Shown here: positions 19,906-28,274 of the stretch, piece by piece
Layout of the letters: every line of letters begins with the position of its first letter
Position numbering within the stretch: the first letter of the stretch is position 1
Origin: Cellulosimicrobium cellulans
GTDB lineage: Bacteria > Actinomycetota > Actinomycetes > Actinomycetales > Cellulomonadaceae
DNA length: 64,000 bases
Assembly (NCBI RefSeq): GCF_006539945.1
Contig: NZ_BJNZ01000007.1
Coordinates: 149,940 to 213,939, forward strand
Reading direction: 5' to 3'
Notes under the pieces: generated by a model
The model's input: the letters and a program-made list of their open reading frames with translations, nothing else
What the model was told of the DNA's origin: nothing
The model's database searches: none
Position numbers and translations under genes: made by a program

Positions 19906-20640
19906 ATGAGGCCGTTCCTGCTGCTCGCGTCGCGTGCGGAAGACCCTGCCGCCGACGGTGAGCACGCCGCCGTGCTCCGGTACTCCGGGCTCGGCGCGGA
20001 CGCGCTCCACCGCGTCCGGATGGAGGCCGGGCCGCTGCCGGCGATCGACCTCGACGCGTACTCCGGCGTGATCGTCGGCGGCAGCCCGTTCGACTCGTCG
20101 CTGCCCGAGGCGGACAAGTCGTCGACCCAGCGGAGGGTCGAGCGCGAGCTCGCGCCGCTCCTGGACGAGATCGTCGAGCGCGACGTCCCGTTCCTCGGCG
20201 CGTGCTACGGCGTCGGGACGCTCGGCCTGCACGAGGGCGCCGTGCTCGACGACACCTACGCCGAGCCAATCTCGCCCGTGACGATCCGGCTCACCGCCGA
20301 GGGGCGGGCCGACCCGCTGCTCACCGATCTGCCGGACGCGTTCGAGGCGTACGTCGGGCACAAGGAGGCGGTGCGGGAGCTGCCGTCGCACGCGGTGCTG
20401 CTCGCGACGTCGGACGCGTGCCCGGTCCAGATGTTCCGGGTCAAGGAGAACCTCTACGCGACGCAGTTCCACCCCGAGCTGGACCTGGAGGGGATCCTCA
20501 CGCGCATCGGCGTCTACCGCGACTACGGGTACTTCCCGCCCGAGACGGCGGGCGACGTCGAGGCGACGGTCCGCCGCGGTGACGTCCGTGAGCCGCACCG
20601 CATCCTCGCGGCGTTCGTCCGCCGCTACGCGCGCGACTGA
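19906..20640 (+). CDS. Class I glutamine amidotransferase (GuaA-like GATase domain)
   Basis: 244-aa single-domain class I glutaminase. The nucleophile Cys is in PFLGACYGVGTLG (about residue 98) and the catalytic His-Glu pair in ATQFHPELD (about residue 190). It lacks a synthetase domain, so it is one of the stand-alone GMP-synthase-like amidotransferases whose acceptor is unknown. ATG at 19906 fits the -10 spacing; a GTG nine bases upstream is the alternative. It stands alone between two terminators or gaps. Confidence 0.88.
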   Translation: MRPFLLLASRAEDPAADGEHAAVLRYSGLGADALHRVRMEAGPLPAIDLDAYSGVIVGGSPFDSSLPEADKSSTQRRVERELAPLLDEIVERDVPFLGACYGVGTLGLHEGAVLDDTYAEPISPVTIRLTAEGRADPLLTDLPDAFEAYVGHKEAVRELPSHAVLLATSDACPVQMFRVKENLYATQFHPELDLEGILTRIGVYRDYGYFPPETAGDVEATVRRGDVREPHRILAAFVRRYARD

Positions 20641-20692
20641 CGACCAGGCGGCCGTCGCTGCGCGGCGAGGGTCAGCAGTCAGCAGTCAGCGG

Positions 20693-21634
20693 TCAGCGGG
20701 CGACGGGCTCCGGCTGCGGCGCGGGAGAGTCGGCCGGCGTGCCTGCCGCAGTCGTCGCCGCCTCGAGCGCGACGGCGCGGCGGTGGGCCCGGACGGACCA
20801 CGCGACCGCTGCGGCCCACACGACCGCGACGAGCCCGAGCGCCACGCTCTGGACGGCGCCGCTCGCGTCGACCCAGTCGGAGCGCAGGAGCGTGCGGACG
20901 TTGGTGAGGACGATGACGCCACCGACCGCCGACCCGAGGATCCGGGGAGGCAGGAGCCGCACGAGCCACGCCGCGATGGGCGCCGCGACGAGGCCGCCGA
21001 GCAGCAGCGCGCCCACCCACAGCAGGTCGATGCCCTGCGAGCCGAGCGAGACGAGGAAGCCGAGCGACGCGGCGATCGCGACGAGGAACTCGCTCGTGTC
21101 GATCGACCCGATGACCTTGCGCGGCTCGATGCGTCCCGACGCGAGCAGGGCCGGCGTCCCCACCGGGCCCCAGCCGCCGCCGCCCGTGGCGTCGACGAAG
21201 CCCGCCACCAGACCGAGCGGAGCGAGGAACCGCTTGCGCAGCGGGAGGCCCTGCCGGCCCTTCGGCAGCCCGACGAACGTGAACCGCGACAGCACGTACA
21301 CACCGAGCGCCAGGAGCAGCAGCGACATCACCGGCGCGGCGACCTCCGTCGACAGGTTCGACAGGAACGTCGCGCCCGCGAACGCCCCGATCGCGCCCGG
21401 GACGCCGATCCGGAAGACGACCTTCCAGTCCACGTTGCCGAACCGCCAGTGCGCCGCTCCCGACGCCAGCGTCGTCCCGATCTCCGCCAGGTGGATCGTC
21501 GCCGACGCCGCCGCGGGGTTCGTCCCGATCGCGAGCAGGAGCGTCGTCGACGTCACGCCGTACGCCATGCCGAGGCTGCCGTCGACGAGCTGCGCACCGA
21601 GGCCGACGAGGGCCAGCAGGATGAGGGTCCGCAC
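20693..21634 (-). CDS. TSUP family sulfite/organosulfonate exporter (TauE/SafE)
   Basis: Inner-membrane permease, 313 aa, eight or nine hydrophobic segments in two repeated halves, with the family motifs GAQLVDGSLGMAYGVTSTT near the N-terminus and the repeat-related FVDATGGGGWGPVGTPALL in the middle. GTG at 21634 is chosen because AAGGAG precedes it and the next in-frame starts would add 30 polar residues. The Rrf2 regulator gene lies upstream on the same strand but is cut off by a long inverted repeat, so this gene has its own promoter. Proteins of this family move sulfite, sulfonates or sulfide. Confidence 0.9.
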   Translation of the reverse strand: MRTLILLALVGLGAQLVDGSLGMAYGVTSTTLLLAIGTNPAAASATIHLAEIGTTLASGAAHWRFGNVDWKVVFRIGVPGAIGAFAGATFLSNLSTEVAAPVMSLLLLALGVYVLSRFTFVGLPKGRQGLPLRKRFLAPLGLVAGFVDATGGGGWGPVGTPALLASGRIEPRKVIGSIDTSEFLVAIAASLGFLVSLGSQGIDLLWVGALLLGGLVAAPIAAWLVRLLPPRILGSAVGGVIVLTNVRTLLRSDWVDASGAVQSVALGLVAVVWAAAVAWSVRAHRRAVALEAATTAAGTPADSPAPQPEPVAR

Positions 21635-21768
21635 CGCGTCTCCTTGCTCGGGTGGCCGGGGCTGCCCCGACGTGTCCTGACAAGGTTGACCGAACGAGTC
21701 CAGTATGTGAAGCGCCGACCACATCGTGGGCCAGTGTTAACGGGCTCGTCCCTCGCGTCCCGCGGACA

Positions 21769-21834
21769 GGGTCGAGAAGTGAGCCTCCGCCCCGAGATCG
21801 GCCGGATCAGGGGCGGAAGCTCACTTCTCGACCC
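21769..21834 (-). terminator. Long inverted repeat, terminator of the Rrf2 gene
   Basis: 25-bp arms with one mismatch (21769-21793 and 21810-21834) and a 16-nt loop, 15 bp after the Rrf2 stop codon. Unusually long for a simple terminator; no U-tract. It insulates the TSUP gene from the upstream regulator gene. Confidence 0.8.
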
Positions 21835-21848
21835 GGATCACGAGCAGG

Positions 21849-22307
21849 TCAGGGGTTTTCCCAGGCGTCGGCGCGGGCGGCCAGGGCGTGGACGTCGTCG
21901 GGGAGGTCGCGGCGCACGACGTCGTCGATCGTGACGCGGTCGAGCACGTCGCGGACGCTCGCGCGGAGCGCGACCCAGACCTCGAGGAGCGCCGCCGCGG
22001 AGCCCTCGTACTCGAGGCTCGGGGGACGCTCGTCGCGCACGGTGACGAGCGGTCCGTCGACGGCGCGGAAGACGTCGGCCAGGGTCACCTCGGACGCGGG
22101 GCGGGCCAGGCGGTGGCCGCCGGAGCGACCGCGGACGCTGGCGACGATGCCGGCCCGGCGCAGGTCGCCGAGGATGCGCTCGAGGAAGCTCACGGGCAGG
22201 CCCTGGCCCGTCGCGAGGTCTTCCGCCCGCACGGGGTCGCCGTGGGGTGACGCCGCGAGCTCGGCGCACGCCCGCACGGCATAGTCAGCCTTCGCCGAGA
22301 CACGCAT
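21849..22307 (-). CDS. Rrf2 family transcriptional regulator without an Fe-S site
   Basis: 152 aa with the Rrf2 winged helix (SAKADYAVRACAELA, LPVSFLERILGDLRRAGIV, SVRGRSGGHRLARP). The only cysteine is at the N-terminus, so the three-Cys cluster site of IscR/NsrR is missing; it is closer in this respect to the CymR sulfur regulators. The ATG at 22307 comes 6 nt after CACAAT on the minus strand (probable leaderless mRNA). The next gene downstream is a TSUP exporter, which agrees with a role in sulfur homeostasis (inference). Confidence 0.9.
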   Translation of the reverse strand: MRVSAKADYAVRACAELAASPHGDPVRAEDLATGQGLPVSFLERILGDLRRAGIVASVRGRSGGHRLARPASEVTLADVFRAVDGPLVTVRDERPPSLEYEGSAAALLEVWVALRASVRDVLDRVTIDDVVRRDLPDDVHALAARADAWENP

Positions 22308-22408
22308 GAGGACATTGTGCCGTGCGCGGGGTGGCGGACCGCCGTGCCGGGCCCGGGCGCGAACGATCTCACCCGCTGTGGCCCTGCTCTCCCGTTCGGG
22401 TTCCCCTC

Positions 22409-22414
22409 TACGCT
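22409..22414 (+). promoter_or_regulatory. -10 element of rsbQ-rsbP (leaderless)
   Basis: TACGCT followed by 7 nt and the GTG start of rsbQ at 22422. Confidence 0.55.
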
Positions 22415-22421
22415 GTGACCC

Positions 22422-23222
22422 GTGGACGTGCGCGAACGCAACAACGTGCGTGTCGCGGGGCCGTCGGACGCACCGACGATGGTCTTCGCGCACGGCTTCG
22501 GTGGCGACCAGTCGATGTGGCGCTTCGTCGCGCCGGTCTTCGCGGCGGACCACCGGGTCGTGCTCTTCGACCACTCGGGGTGCGGTGCGTCCCACCCGGC
22601 CTCGTGGGACCCCGCGCGGCACGGAGAGCTCGCGGGGTACGTCGCGGACCTGGTCGAGATCGTGGAGGACGTCGCGGACGAGCCCGTGATCCTCGTCGGC
22701 CACTCGGTGAGCGCGGTGATCGCGCTCCTCGCCGCGGCGGACCGGCCCGACCTCGTCGACCGCCTGGTGCTCGTCGGGCCGAGCCCCCGGTACATCGACG
22801 ACGAGGGATACCGCGGCGGGTTCTCCGCGGAGGAGATCGACGAGCTCCTCGAGACGATGGACGCGAACTACCTGGGCTGGACGCAGGCGATGGCGCCGGT
22901 GATCGTCGGGAACCCCGACCGCCCGGCGCTGGGCGACGAGCTCGCGGAGGTCTTCCGCCGGAACGACCCGGCGATCGCCCGGCAGTTCGCGCGCGTGACG
23001 TTCCTCGGCGACAACCGGGCGGACCTGGCGCGCGTGCGGACGCCGAGCCTCGTCGTGCAGAGCCGCGAGGACGTCATCGCCCCGCAGGCGGTAGGTCGGT
23101 ACGTGCACGAGCACCTGCCGGCGAGCGAGCTGGTCGTCATCGACTCGGTCGGGCACTGCCCCAACCTCTCGCACCCGGCGCTCCTCGTCGGGGCGATGCG
23201 GGACTGGCTCGGGGGCACCTGA
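22422..23222 (+). CDS. rsbQ: Alpha/beta hydrolase, RsbQ-like
   Basis: 266-aa serine hydrolase: oxyanion segment VFAHGFGGDQSMW, nucleophile Ser in VGHSVSAVIALLAA (about residue 97), acid Asp in SREDVIAP and His in SVGHCPNLSHP. The sequence follows RsbQ of Bacillus closely, an enzyme needed to activate the RsbP phosphatase in the energy-stress branch of sigma-B control. Here it overlaps the RsbP-like gene (TGATG), which supports the same pairing. The natural substrate of RsbQ proteins is a small hydrophobic molecule that is not known. Confidence 0.88.
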   Translation: MDVRERNNVRVAGPSDAPTMVFAHGFGGDQSMWRFVAPVFAADHRVVLFDHSGCGASHPASWDPARHGELAGYVADLVEIVEDVADEPVILVGHSVSAVIALLAAADRPDLVDRLVLVGPSPRYIDDEGYRGGFSAEEIDELLETMDANYLGWTQAMAPVIVGNPDRPALGDELAEVFRRNDPAIARQFARVTFLGDNRADLARVRTPSLVVQSREDVIAPQAVGRYVHEHLPASELVVIDSVGHCPNLSHPALLVGAMRDWLGGT

Positions 23223-24787
23223 TGGTGATGTCGCGCGGCGAGCGCTGGGTGCTCGCGCCCGTCGCGCTCCTGCTCCTCGACGCGGAGGGGCGGGTGCTCG
23301 ACGCGAACGACGAGCTCCTGCGGATGCTGGACGTACCGGACGTGGAGGCGGTCGCCGGGCGGCGGCTCGCGGACCTGCTCACGGTGGGCGGCCGCATCTA
23401 CTGGGAGACGCACCTGGGCCCGCGCCTGCACATCGAGGGCCGGGTCGACGAGGTCGCGGTCGAGCTGCGCACGCCGCGGGGGCGCGAGCCGGTGCTGCTC
23501 ACCGCGATCGGGCGCGAGGTCCGGGGCGAGCGCCTCGTCGAGGTCGCGATGCTGGGCGCGCGCGAGCGGTCCCGGTTCGAGCAGGAGCTGGTGGGCGCGC
23601 GGCGCGCGGCGGAGGAGGCTGAGCGCCGCGTCCGGCTGCTGCACGGCATCGCTGCGGACCTCGCGAGCGTCGCCGGTCTCGACGGCGTCGCGTGGGTGCT
23701 GCTCCGGGCGGCGGTGACGATGCTCGGGGCGGGCGACGCGGCCCTGTGGACACCCCAGGAGGGCGGACCGCTCCGACGCTGGGGCGGTGCGGCGGGGGTG
23801 ACCGCGCCCACGATCGACGAGCTGGCCGAGGCGGGCGTGCGCGCGGACGGGACCGTCGTCGTCCCGCTGCGCACGGCCGGGGCGCTGCTCGGCGTCCTCG
23901 CCCTGGAGCCGCGCCGGGCGGCGGGCTCGGAGCCGGTCGACCTCGGCACGGCCGCCGCGGCCGGGCAGCTCGCGGCGCTCGCCCTGGCCCGGGCGACGAC
24001 CCACGAGCAGAGCGTGTCGGTCGCGAGCGAGCTCCAGGGCGCGATGCTGTCGGACGGGATCGTCGCCGACCCGCACGTGGAGATCGCCGCCTGCTACCGC
24101 CCTGGTGTGCACGACCTGCAGGTCGGCGGTGACTGGTACGACACGTTCCGCGTGGCACCGGACATCGTCGCGCTCTCCGTCGGGGACGTGGTGGGGCGCG
24201 GGCTCAAGGCCGCGACCGCGATGGGGCAGCTGCGGACGGCGGTCCGCGCGGCGTCGGACACGGGCCTGCCGCCCGAGGAGGTGGTGGAGCGGCTCGACCG
24301 GTTCGTCGACCGGACGGGGACGGGCTTCATGGCGAGCCTCGTGTACGGGGAGCTCGAGCTGCTCGAGGGGGTGCTGCGCTACACGTGCGCCGGTCACCTG
24401 CCGCCGCTGCTCGTCCGCGCGGACGGGTCGGCGGGCTACCTGTGGGAGGCGCGGTCCACACCGTTGGGAGTCCGGGGCACGACGCCGCGCGTCGCCGACA
24501 CCGTCACGCTCGCCCCGGGCGACCTGCTGCTGCTCTTCACCGACGGCGTCGTCGAGCGCCGCGACCGGCCGCTCGCGCTCGCGCTCGACGAGCTCGCGGA
24601 GATCGTCACGAACGCGCTCGGGGCCGGGCTGAGCGGCGCGGAGCTGCTGGAGGCGGTCGTCGCGCGCGCGCCCGAGGACGACGACGCGTGCCTGCTCGCG
24701 GTGCGCTGGCTCGGACCGGAGGCGTCGGGCGTGCCCGCGACGGAGACGTCGCGCGTGGCGTCAGCGGACGAAGAACGGGCCGGCTGA
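23222..24787 (+). CDS. rsbP: PAS-GAF-PP2C serine phosphatase, RsbP-like
   Basis: 521 aa. Domain order: PAS (about 10-115, LLLDAEGRVLDANDELLRML), a coiled-coil linker (about 118-140), a GAF-like region (about 140-270), and a C-terminal SpoIIE/PP2C phosphatase (about 285-500) with metal-binding VGGDWYDTF, SVGDVVGRGLKAAT and LFTDGVVERRDR. It would dephosphorylate an anti-anti-sigma factor in a partner-switch pathway; the GAF region is extra relative to the Bacillus PAS-PP2C protein. The ATG overlaps the rsbQ stop. No anti-sigma or anti-anti-sigma gene is nearby, so targets lie elsewhere. The 3' end overlaps the convergent NUDIX gene by 27 bp. Confidence 0.88.
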   Translation: MVMSRGERWVLAPVALLLLDAEGRVLDANDELLRMLDVPDVEAVAGRRLADLLTVGGRIYWETHLGPRLHIEGRVDEVAVELRTPRGREPVLLTAIGREVRGERLVEVAMLGARERSRFEQELVGARRAAEEAERRVRLLHGIAADLASVAGLDGVAWVLLRAAVTMLGAGDAALWTPQEGGPLRRWGGAAGVTAPTIDELAEAGVRADGTVVVPLRTAGALLGVLALEPRRAAGSEPVDLGTAAAAGQLAALALARATTHEQSVSVASELQGAMLSDGIVADPHVEIAACYRPGVHDLQVGGDWYDTFRVAPDIVALSVGDVVGRGLKAATAMGQLRTAVRAASDTGLPPEEVVERLDRFVDRTGTGFMASLVYGELELLEGVLRYTCAGHLPPLLVRADGSAGYLWEARSTPLGVRGTTPRVADTVTLAPGDLLLLFTDGVVERRDRPLALALDELAEIVTNALGAGLSGAELLEAVVARAPEDDDACLLAVRWLGPEASGVPATETSRVASADEERAG

Positions 24788-25258
24788 CGGGTCGGCGAGC
24801 CGGCCCAGCGCGTGGCCGAGGCGCTCGACGCTGGAGCGCGCGAGGTCGTCGGGCAGGTCGTCCGGGGCGAACCATGCGACCGCGAGCGACTCGTCGTCCG
24901 CGACGTGCGCCGCCGCCGCGGCGGCGGGGGACACGGGTCGGCACAGGAACGCGAGGTCGAGGTACTGCGACCGGTCGCCGTTGGGGTACTCGACCGGTTC
25001 CGTGACGGTCACGGCGACGAGCACGTCCACGACGACGTCGACCCCCGTCTCCTCGCGCACCTCGCGCACGAGCCCGACCGCGGGGTCCTCGCCGGGCTCG
25101 AGGATCCCGCTGATCACGGCCCACTGCCCGGTGTCGGCGCGCTGCCCGAGCAGCAGGCGGCCGTCGTCGTCCACCACGACCGCCGACACGCCCGGCATCC
25201 ACAGGAGGTCGGTCCCGATGCGGGAGCGGAGCGTGGCGACGAACTCGGGGATCGGCAT
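24761..25258 (-). CDS. NUDIX hydrolase
   Basis: 165 aa cytoplasmic pyrophosphohydrolase. The NUDIX box is complete (GILEPGEDPAVGLVREVREE followed by TGV), with all the Mg-binding glutamates. The substrate (a nucleoside diphosphate linked to some group X) cannot be read. The ATG at 25258 comes 6 nt after TAGGCT on the minus strand, a probable leaderless promoter. It overlaps the end of the RsbP-like gene on the other strand. Confidence 0.92.
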   Translation of the reverse strand: MPIPEFVATLRSRIGTDLLWMPGVSAVVVDDDGRLLLGQRADTGQWAVISGILEPGEDPAVGLVREVREETGVDVVVDVLVAVTVTEPVEYPNGDRSQYLDLAFLCRPVSPAAAAAAHVADDESLAVAWFAPDDLPDDLARSSVERLGHALGRLADPSAGPFFVR

Positions 25259-25323
25259 GTCCCGAGCCTAGGTCGTCCGACCGGCAGGTGAGACGCGCCG
25301 TCCGACCCTCGGAGGGCCTGTGC

Positions 25324-25329
25324 TACGGT
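25324..25329 (+). promoter_or_regulatory. -10 element of the aromatic leader
   Basis: TGC-TACGGT with 6 nt to the GTG of the leader peptide, so the leader peptide mRNA would be leaderless. Confidence 0.55.
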
Positions 25330-25335
25330 CACCTC

Positions 25336-25401
25336 GTGACTTCTCAGTGGTATTGGCGCTTTACGCAGGCTCCCGGTGGGGCCGTGCGGGCGCTCGCCTG
25401 A
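25336..25401 (+). CDS. Aromatic leader peptide of DAHP synthase (attenuator)
   Basis: 21-codon reading frame starting at GTG: (M)TSQWYWRFTQAPG..., i.e. Trp-Tyr-Trp-Arg-Phe within five residues, including TAT and TTT codons that are rare in this GC-rich DNA. It ends 174 bp before the DAHP synthase start and is followed by a terminator-like hairpin. This is the architecture of a ribosome-mediated attenuator sensing charged Trp, Tyr and Phe tRNAs, the three end products of the pathway. It is too short for gene finders. No experimental support is available here. Confidence 0.8.
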   Translation: MTSQWYWRFTQAPGGAVRALA

Positions 25402-25428
25402 CCACAGATCACCACCCGGAGCCAGCAC

Positions 25429-25460
25429 AGGGCCTTGGACGCGGACCGCGTCCGGGCCCT
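25429..25460 (+). terminator. Attenuator terminator before DAHP synthase
   Basis: Stem AGGGCC..GGACGC / GCGTCC.GGGCCCT with a small asymmetric bulge and a GGACC loop, 27 bp after the leader-peptide stop and 115 bp before the structural gene. No clear U-run. Ribosome stalling at the W-Y-W-F codons would have to disfavour this stem. Confidence 0.65.
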
Positions 25461-25574
25461 TCGTCGTGAGACGGGCCGCTCCGGGACCACGGGCGGCAGC
25501 AGGCCGGTGGAGCGCCGCTGGGCACCCGACTCACGGCGGTCCCAGACCCCCGCCGCACAGACCAGGAGCCTCCC

Positions 25575-26735
25575 GTGACCAGCACGACCACCCCGCCCGA
25601 AGCCGCGGCGTCCGACGCGTCGACCGAGCGCGTGACGAGTACCGTCGACCCCGTGGACAGCCCCGAGCTCCAGGCCCGCACGAGCGACCTGCGGGTCCGC
25701 GCGCTCGACGCGCTCCCCGCCCCGCGCACGATGCTCGCCGACCTGCCGCTCGGCGCGACCCGCAGCGACCTCGTGACGACGTCGCGCCGCGAGGTCCGCG
25801 ACGTCCTCGCGGGCGACGACGACCGCCTGCTCGTCATCGTCGGCCCGTGCTCGGTGCACGACCCCGACGCCGCGCTCGAGTACGCGGGGCGCCTGGCCGC
25901 CGTCGCGCACGAGCTCGCGGACGACCTCATGATCGTCATGCGCGTGTACTTCGAGAAGCCGCGCACCACGGTCGGTTGGAAGGGCCTCATCAACGACCCG
26001 CACCTGGACGGGTCGCACGACGTACGCCACGGCCTGCGCCTCGCGCGCGAGGTGCTGCTCGGCGTCCTCGACGCCGGCGTCCCGGCCGCGTGCGAGTTCC
26101 TCGAGCCGACGAGCCCGCAGTACATCGCCGACGCCGTGTCGTGGGGCGCGATCGGCGCGCGCAACGCCGAGTCGCAGGTGCACCGCCAGCTCGCGTCGGG
26201 CCTGTCCATGCCCGTCGGGTTCAAGAACGCGACGGACGGCGACGTGCAGATCGCGGTCGACGGCTGCATCACCGCCGCGAGCGAGCACACGTTCTTCGGC
26301 ATGGACTCGCTCGGGCGCGCCGCCGCCGTCGAGACCGCGGGCAACCCGGACTGCCACGTCATCCTGCGCGGTGGGCGCTCGGGCCCCAACTACGGGGCCG
26401 ACGACGTCGCGGCGGCGCTCGCCGTCGCGCGCACCTCGGGCCGCGGCGGGGTCACGGAGCACGGGCTCGTCGTGGACGCGTCGCACGGCAACTCGGGCAA
26501 GAGCCACGTGCGCCAGGCGGAGGTCGTGCGCGAGGTCTCCGCACGCCTGGCCGAGGGCGAGCAGGGCATCACGGGGCTCATGATGGAGAGCTTCCTCGTC
26601 GCCGGGGCCCAGAAGCCCGCGCCGAGCGGCCTCGTGTACGGGCAGTCGGTCACCGACGCGTGCATCGACTGGGAGACCACGGCCGACCTCCTGCGCGAGC
26701 TCGCGGGCGCGGTCCGCTCCCGGCGCGCGCTCTGA
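25575..26735 (+). CDS. aroG: 3-deoxy-7-phosphoheptulonate (DAHP) synthase, class I (AroG type)
   Basis: First enzyme of the shikimate pathway: condenses phosphoenolpyruvate and erythrose 4-phosphate. 386 aa, with an N-terminal extension rich in Thr/Ala/Ser. Class I motifs are clear: IVGPCSVHD, MRVYFEKPRTTVGWKG, ARNAESQVHRQLASGL, GFKNATDG, HVILRGGRSGPNY and DASHGNSGKSH, which carry the metal and PEP ligands. GTG at 25575 follows CAGGAG by 7 nt. It is preceded by a Trp/Tyr/Phe leader peptide and terminator, so transcription attenuation probably adds to allosteric feedback control. Many actinobacteria use the unrelated class II enzyme. Confidence 0.95.
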   Translation: MTSTTTPPEAAASDASTERVTSTVDPVDSPELQARTSDLRVRALDALPAPRTMLADLPLGATRSDLVTTSRREVRDVLAGDDDRLLVIVGPCSVHDPDAALEYAGRLAAVAHELADDLMIVMRVYFEKPRTTVGWKGLINDPHLDGSHDVRHGLRLAREVLLGVLDAGVPAACEFLEPTSPQYIADAVSWGAIGARNAESQVHRQLASGLSMPVGFKNATDGDVQIAVDGCITAASEHTFFGMDSLGRAAAVETAGNPDCHVILRGGRSGPNYGADDVAAALAVARTSGRGGVTEHGLVVDASHGNSGKSHVRQAEVVREVSARLAEGEQGITGLMMESFLVAGAQKPAPSGLVYGQSVTDACIDWETTADLLRELAGAVRSRRAL

Positions 26736-26756
26736 CCGGTGCCGACGGGACCGGCA

Positions 26757-26784
26757 CCCATCCGTCCGCACGTCGGCGCCGAAC
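26757..26784 (+). promoter_or_regulatory. SigK-type promoter of sigK-rskA
   Basis: CCCATCC-N15-CCGAAC, identical in both boxes and in spacing to the sites before the fasciclin gene and dipZ. It resembles the mycobacterial SigK consensus (CCATCC / CCGAAT). This predicts autoregulation of sigK. Confidence 0.8.
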
Positions 26785-26832
26785 CCAGGGTGTCCCGGAC
26801 GGACCGGGACGGTGCCGGCGACGGGAGGTCGC

Positions 26833-27471
26833 GTGCCGAGAGCCGTGGTCGACGCGCCGCAGCGCGTGCGGGAGGCGCCCGTGCTGCACACTGACCGGGT
26901 GCCACCTCCCGTGACGACGAACCCGGCGGTCGACGCCGCCCTCGCGGCGTGCGCCGACGGCGACCCGTCGGCGTTCGCGCCCGTCTACGACGCGCTCGCG
27001 CCGGTCGCCTACGGCACGTGCCTGGGGATCCTGCGGGACCCGGACCACGCGGCGGAGGTCGTCCAGGAGGTGATGGTCGAGGTGTGGCAGACGGCGGAGC
27101 GGTACGACGCGACGCGCGGCTCGGCGCGCACGTGGGTCGCGACGCTCGCGCGGAGACGGGCCGTGGACCGCGTGCGCGCCGAGCAGGCGCGCCGCGACCG
27201 GGACCAGCGCGACGTGGACGCGTCGACGGCCGCGGCACCGCGGGACGTGGTCGTGGAGGACGTCGAGCGGCGGCTGGAGGGCGCGGCCGTGCGGCGTTGC
27301 CTGGACTCGCTCACGGCGACGCAGCGGGAGGCGGTCGTGCAGGCGTACTACGGCGGTCTCACGTACCGCGAGGTCGCCGAGCGGCTCGACGCGGCCCTCC
27401 CGACCGTGAAGTCGCGGATCCGGGACGGGCTCCTGCGTCTGCGTGACTGCCTGGGGGTGCGCCGTGGCTGA
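26833..27471 (+). CDS. sigK: ECF RNA polymerase sigma factor SigK
   Basis: 212 aa from GTG 26833. Region 2 is FAPVYDALAPVAYGTCLGIL to VWQTAERYDATRGSARTWV; region 4 is LDSLTATQREAVVQAYYGGL, TYREVAERLD and LPTVKSRIRDGLLRLRDCLG. It matches mycobacterial SigK throughout. I chose 26833 because GGGAGG lies just before it; later in-frame GTGs at 26899 and 26911 have no ribosome site. It overlaps rskA by 8 nt and is preceded by a SigK-type promoter. Confidence 0.9.
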   Translation: MPRAVVDAPQRVREAPVLHTDRVPPPVTTNPAVDAALAACADGDPSAFAPVYDALAPVAYGTCLGILRDPDHAAEVVQEVMVEVWQTAERYDATRGSARTWVATLARRRAVDRVRAEQARRDRDQRDVDASTAAAPRDVVVEDVERRLEGAAVRRCLDSLTATQREAVVQAYYGGLTYREVAERLDAALPTVKSRIRDGLLRLRDCLGVRRG

Positions 27472-28258
27472 CGAGACCTCGCCGCGCGGGGCCGGTGCGG
27501 ACGACCTGAGGGACGTCCGCGACCTGCTGCCCGCCTACGCGCTCGACGCCGTGGACGACGTCGAGCGGCGCGCCGTCGAGCGCCTGCTCGCGGCCGACCC
27601 CGACGCGCGTCGGGAGCTCGACGAGTACCGCGACGTCGTGGCGGCGTTCGCGGTGGAGAGCGCCCCGCCTCCCGGGCTGCGCGACGCGGTGCTGACCCGT
27701 GTGGCCGCGTCCGCCGGGACGGACGAGGCGCCGCGTACCGGGACGGACACGTCCGCCGGAGAGGGCACGGGGGACGGCGTCGTCGTCGACCTCGCGGCCG
27801 CACGCCGCGCACGCCGCCGACGCTGGACCGGGCTCGCGGCGGCGGTGGCCGCGGTGGTCGCGGTGGCCGTCCCGACGACGGTCGCGGTCCGCGCGACGCA
27901 GGAGCAGTCGCGCCTGGAGGCGCAGGCGGACGCGATCGAGCGCATGCTCTCCGACCCCGACGCGACGATCCTGCACGGCGACGTGGCGGGCGGCGGGCAG
28001 GCGTCCGTCCTCGCCGCGGGTGACGACATGTTCTTCCGCGCGTCCGACCTGCCCGACGCGGGCGACGACCGCGACTACCAGCTCTGGGTGGTCGAGCCCG
28101 ACGGCGCCGTCGTCTCGGCGGGCGTCCTCGACGTCCAGGACGGCAGCACGTCGCGGCTCGTCCAGGGCGAGCCGGGCGTCGGCATGGCCGTGACGGTCGA
28201 GCCGGCGGGCGGCTCGGAGCAGCCGACGGCGGACCCGGTGGTCGCGCTCGTCGGCTGA
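27464..28258 (+). CDS. rskA: Anti-sigma-K factor RskA
   Basis: 264 aa, one membrane helix (about residues 125-145, WTGLAAAVAAVVAVAVPTTV). The N-terminal cytoplasmic part holds the anti-sigma domain (LLPAYALDAVDDVERRAVER), the C-terminal extracytoplasmic part is the RskA domain (DYQLWVVEPDGAVVSAGVL). It should hold SigK inactive until proteolysis. GTG 27464 overlaps the sigK stop, so the two are made in a fixed ratio. Located directly before the SigK target genes. Confidence 0.92.
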   Translation: MADETSPRGAGADDLRDVRDLLPAYALDAVDDVERRAVERLLAADPDARRELDEYRDVVAAFAVESAPPPGLRDAVLTRVAASAGTDEAPRTGTDTSAGEGTGDGVVVDLAAARRARRRRWTGLAAAVAAVVAVAVPTTVAVRATQEQSRLEAQADAIERMLSDPDATILHGDVAGGGQASVLAAGDDMFFRASDLPDAGDDRDYQLWVVEPDGAVVSAGVLDVQDGSTSRLVQGEPGVGMAVTVEPAGGSEQPTADPVVALVG

Positions 28259-28274
28259 GCGACACGGCCCGGAG

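Noticed and set aside
21652..22284. 210-residue plus-strand frame across the Rrf2 gene
   Set aside because: Runs through the long inverted repeat and antisense to Rrf2; no homology recognised.
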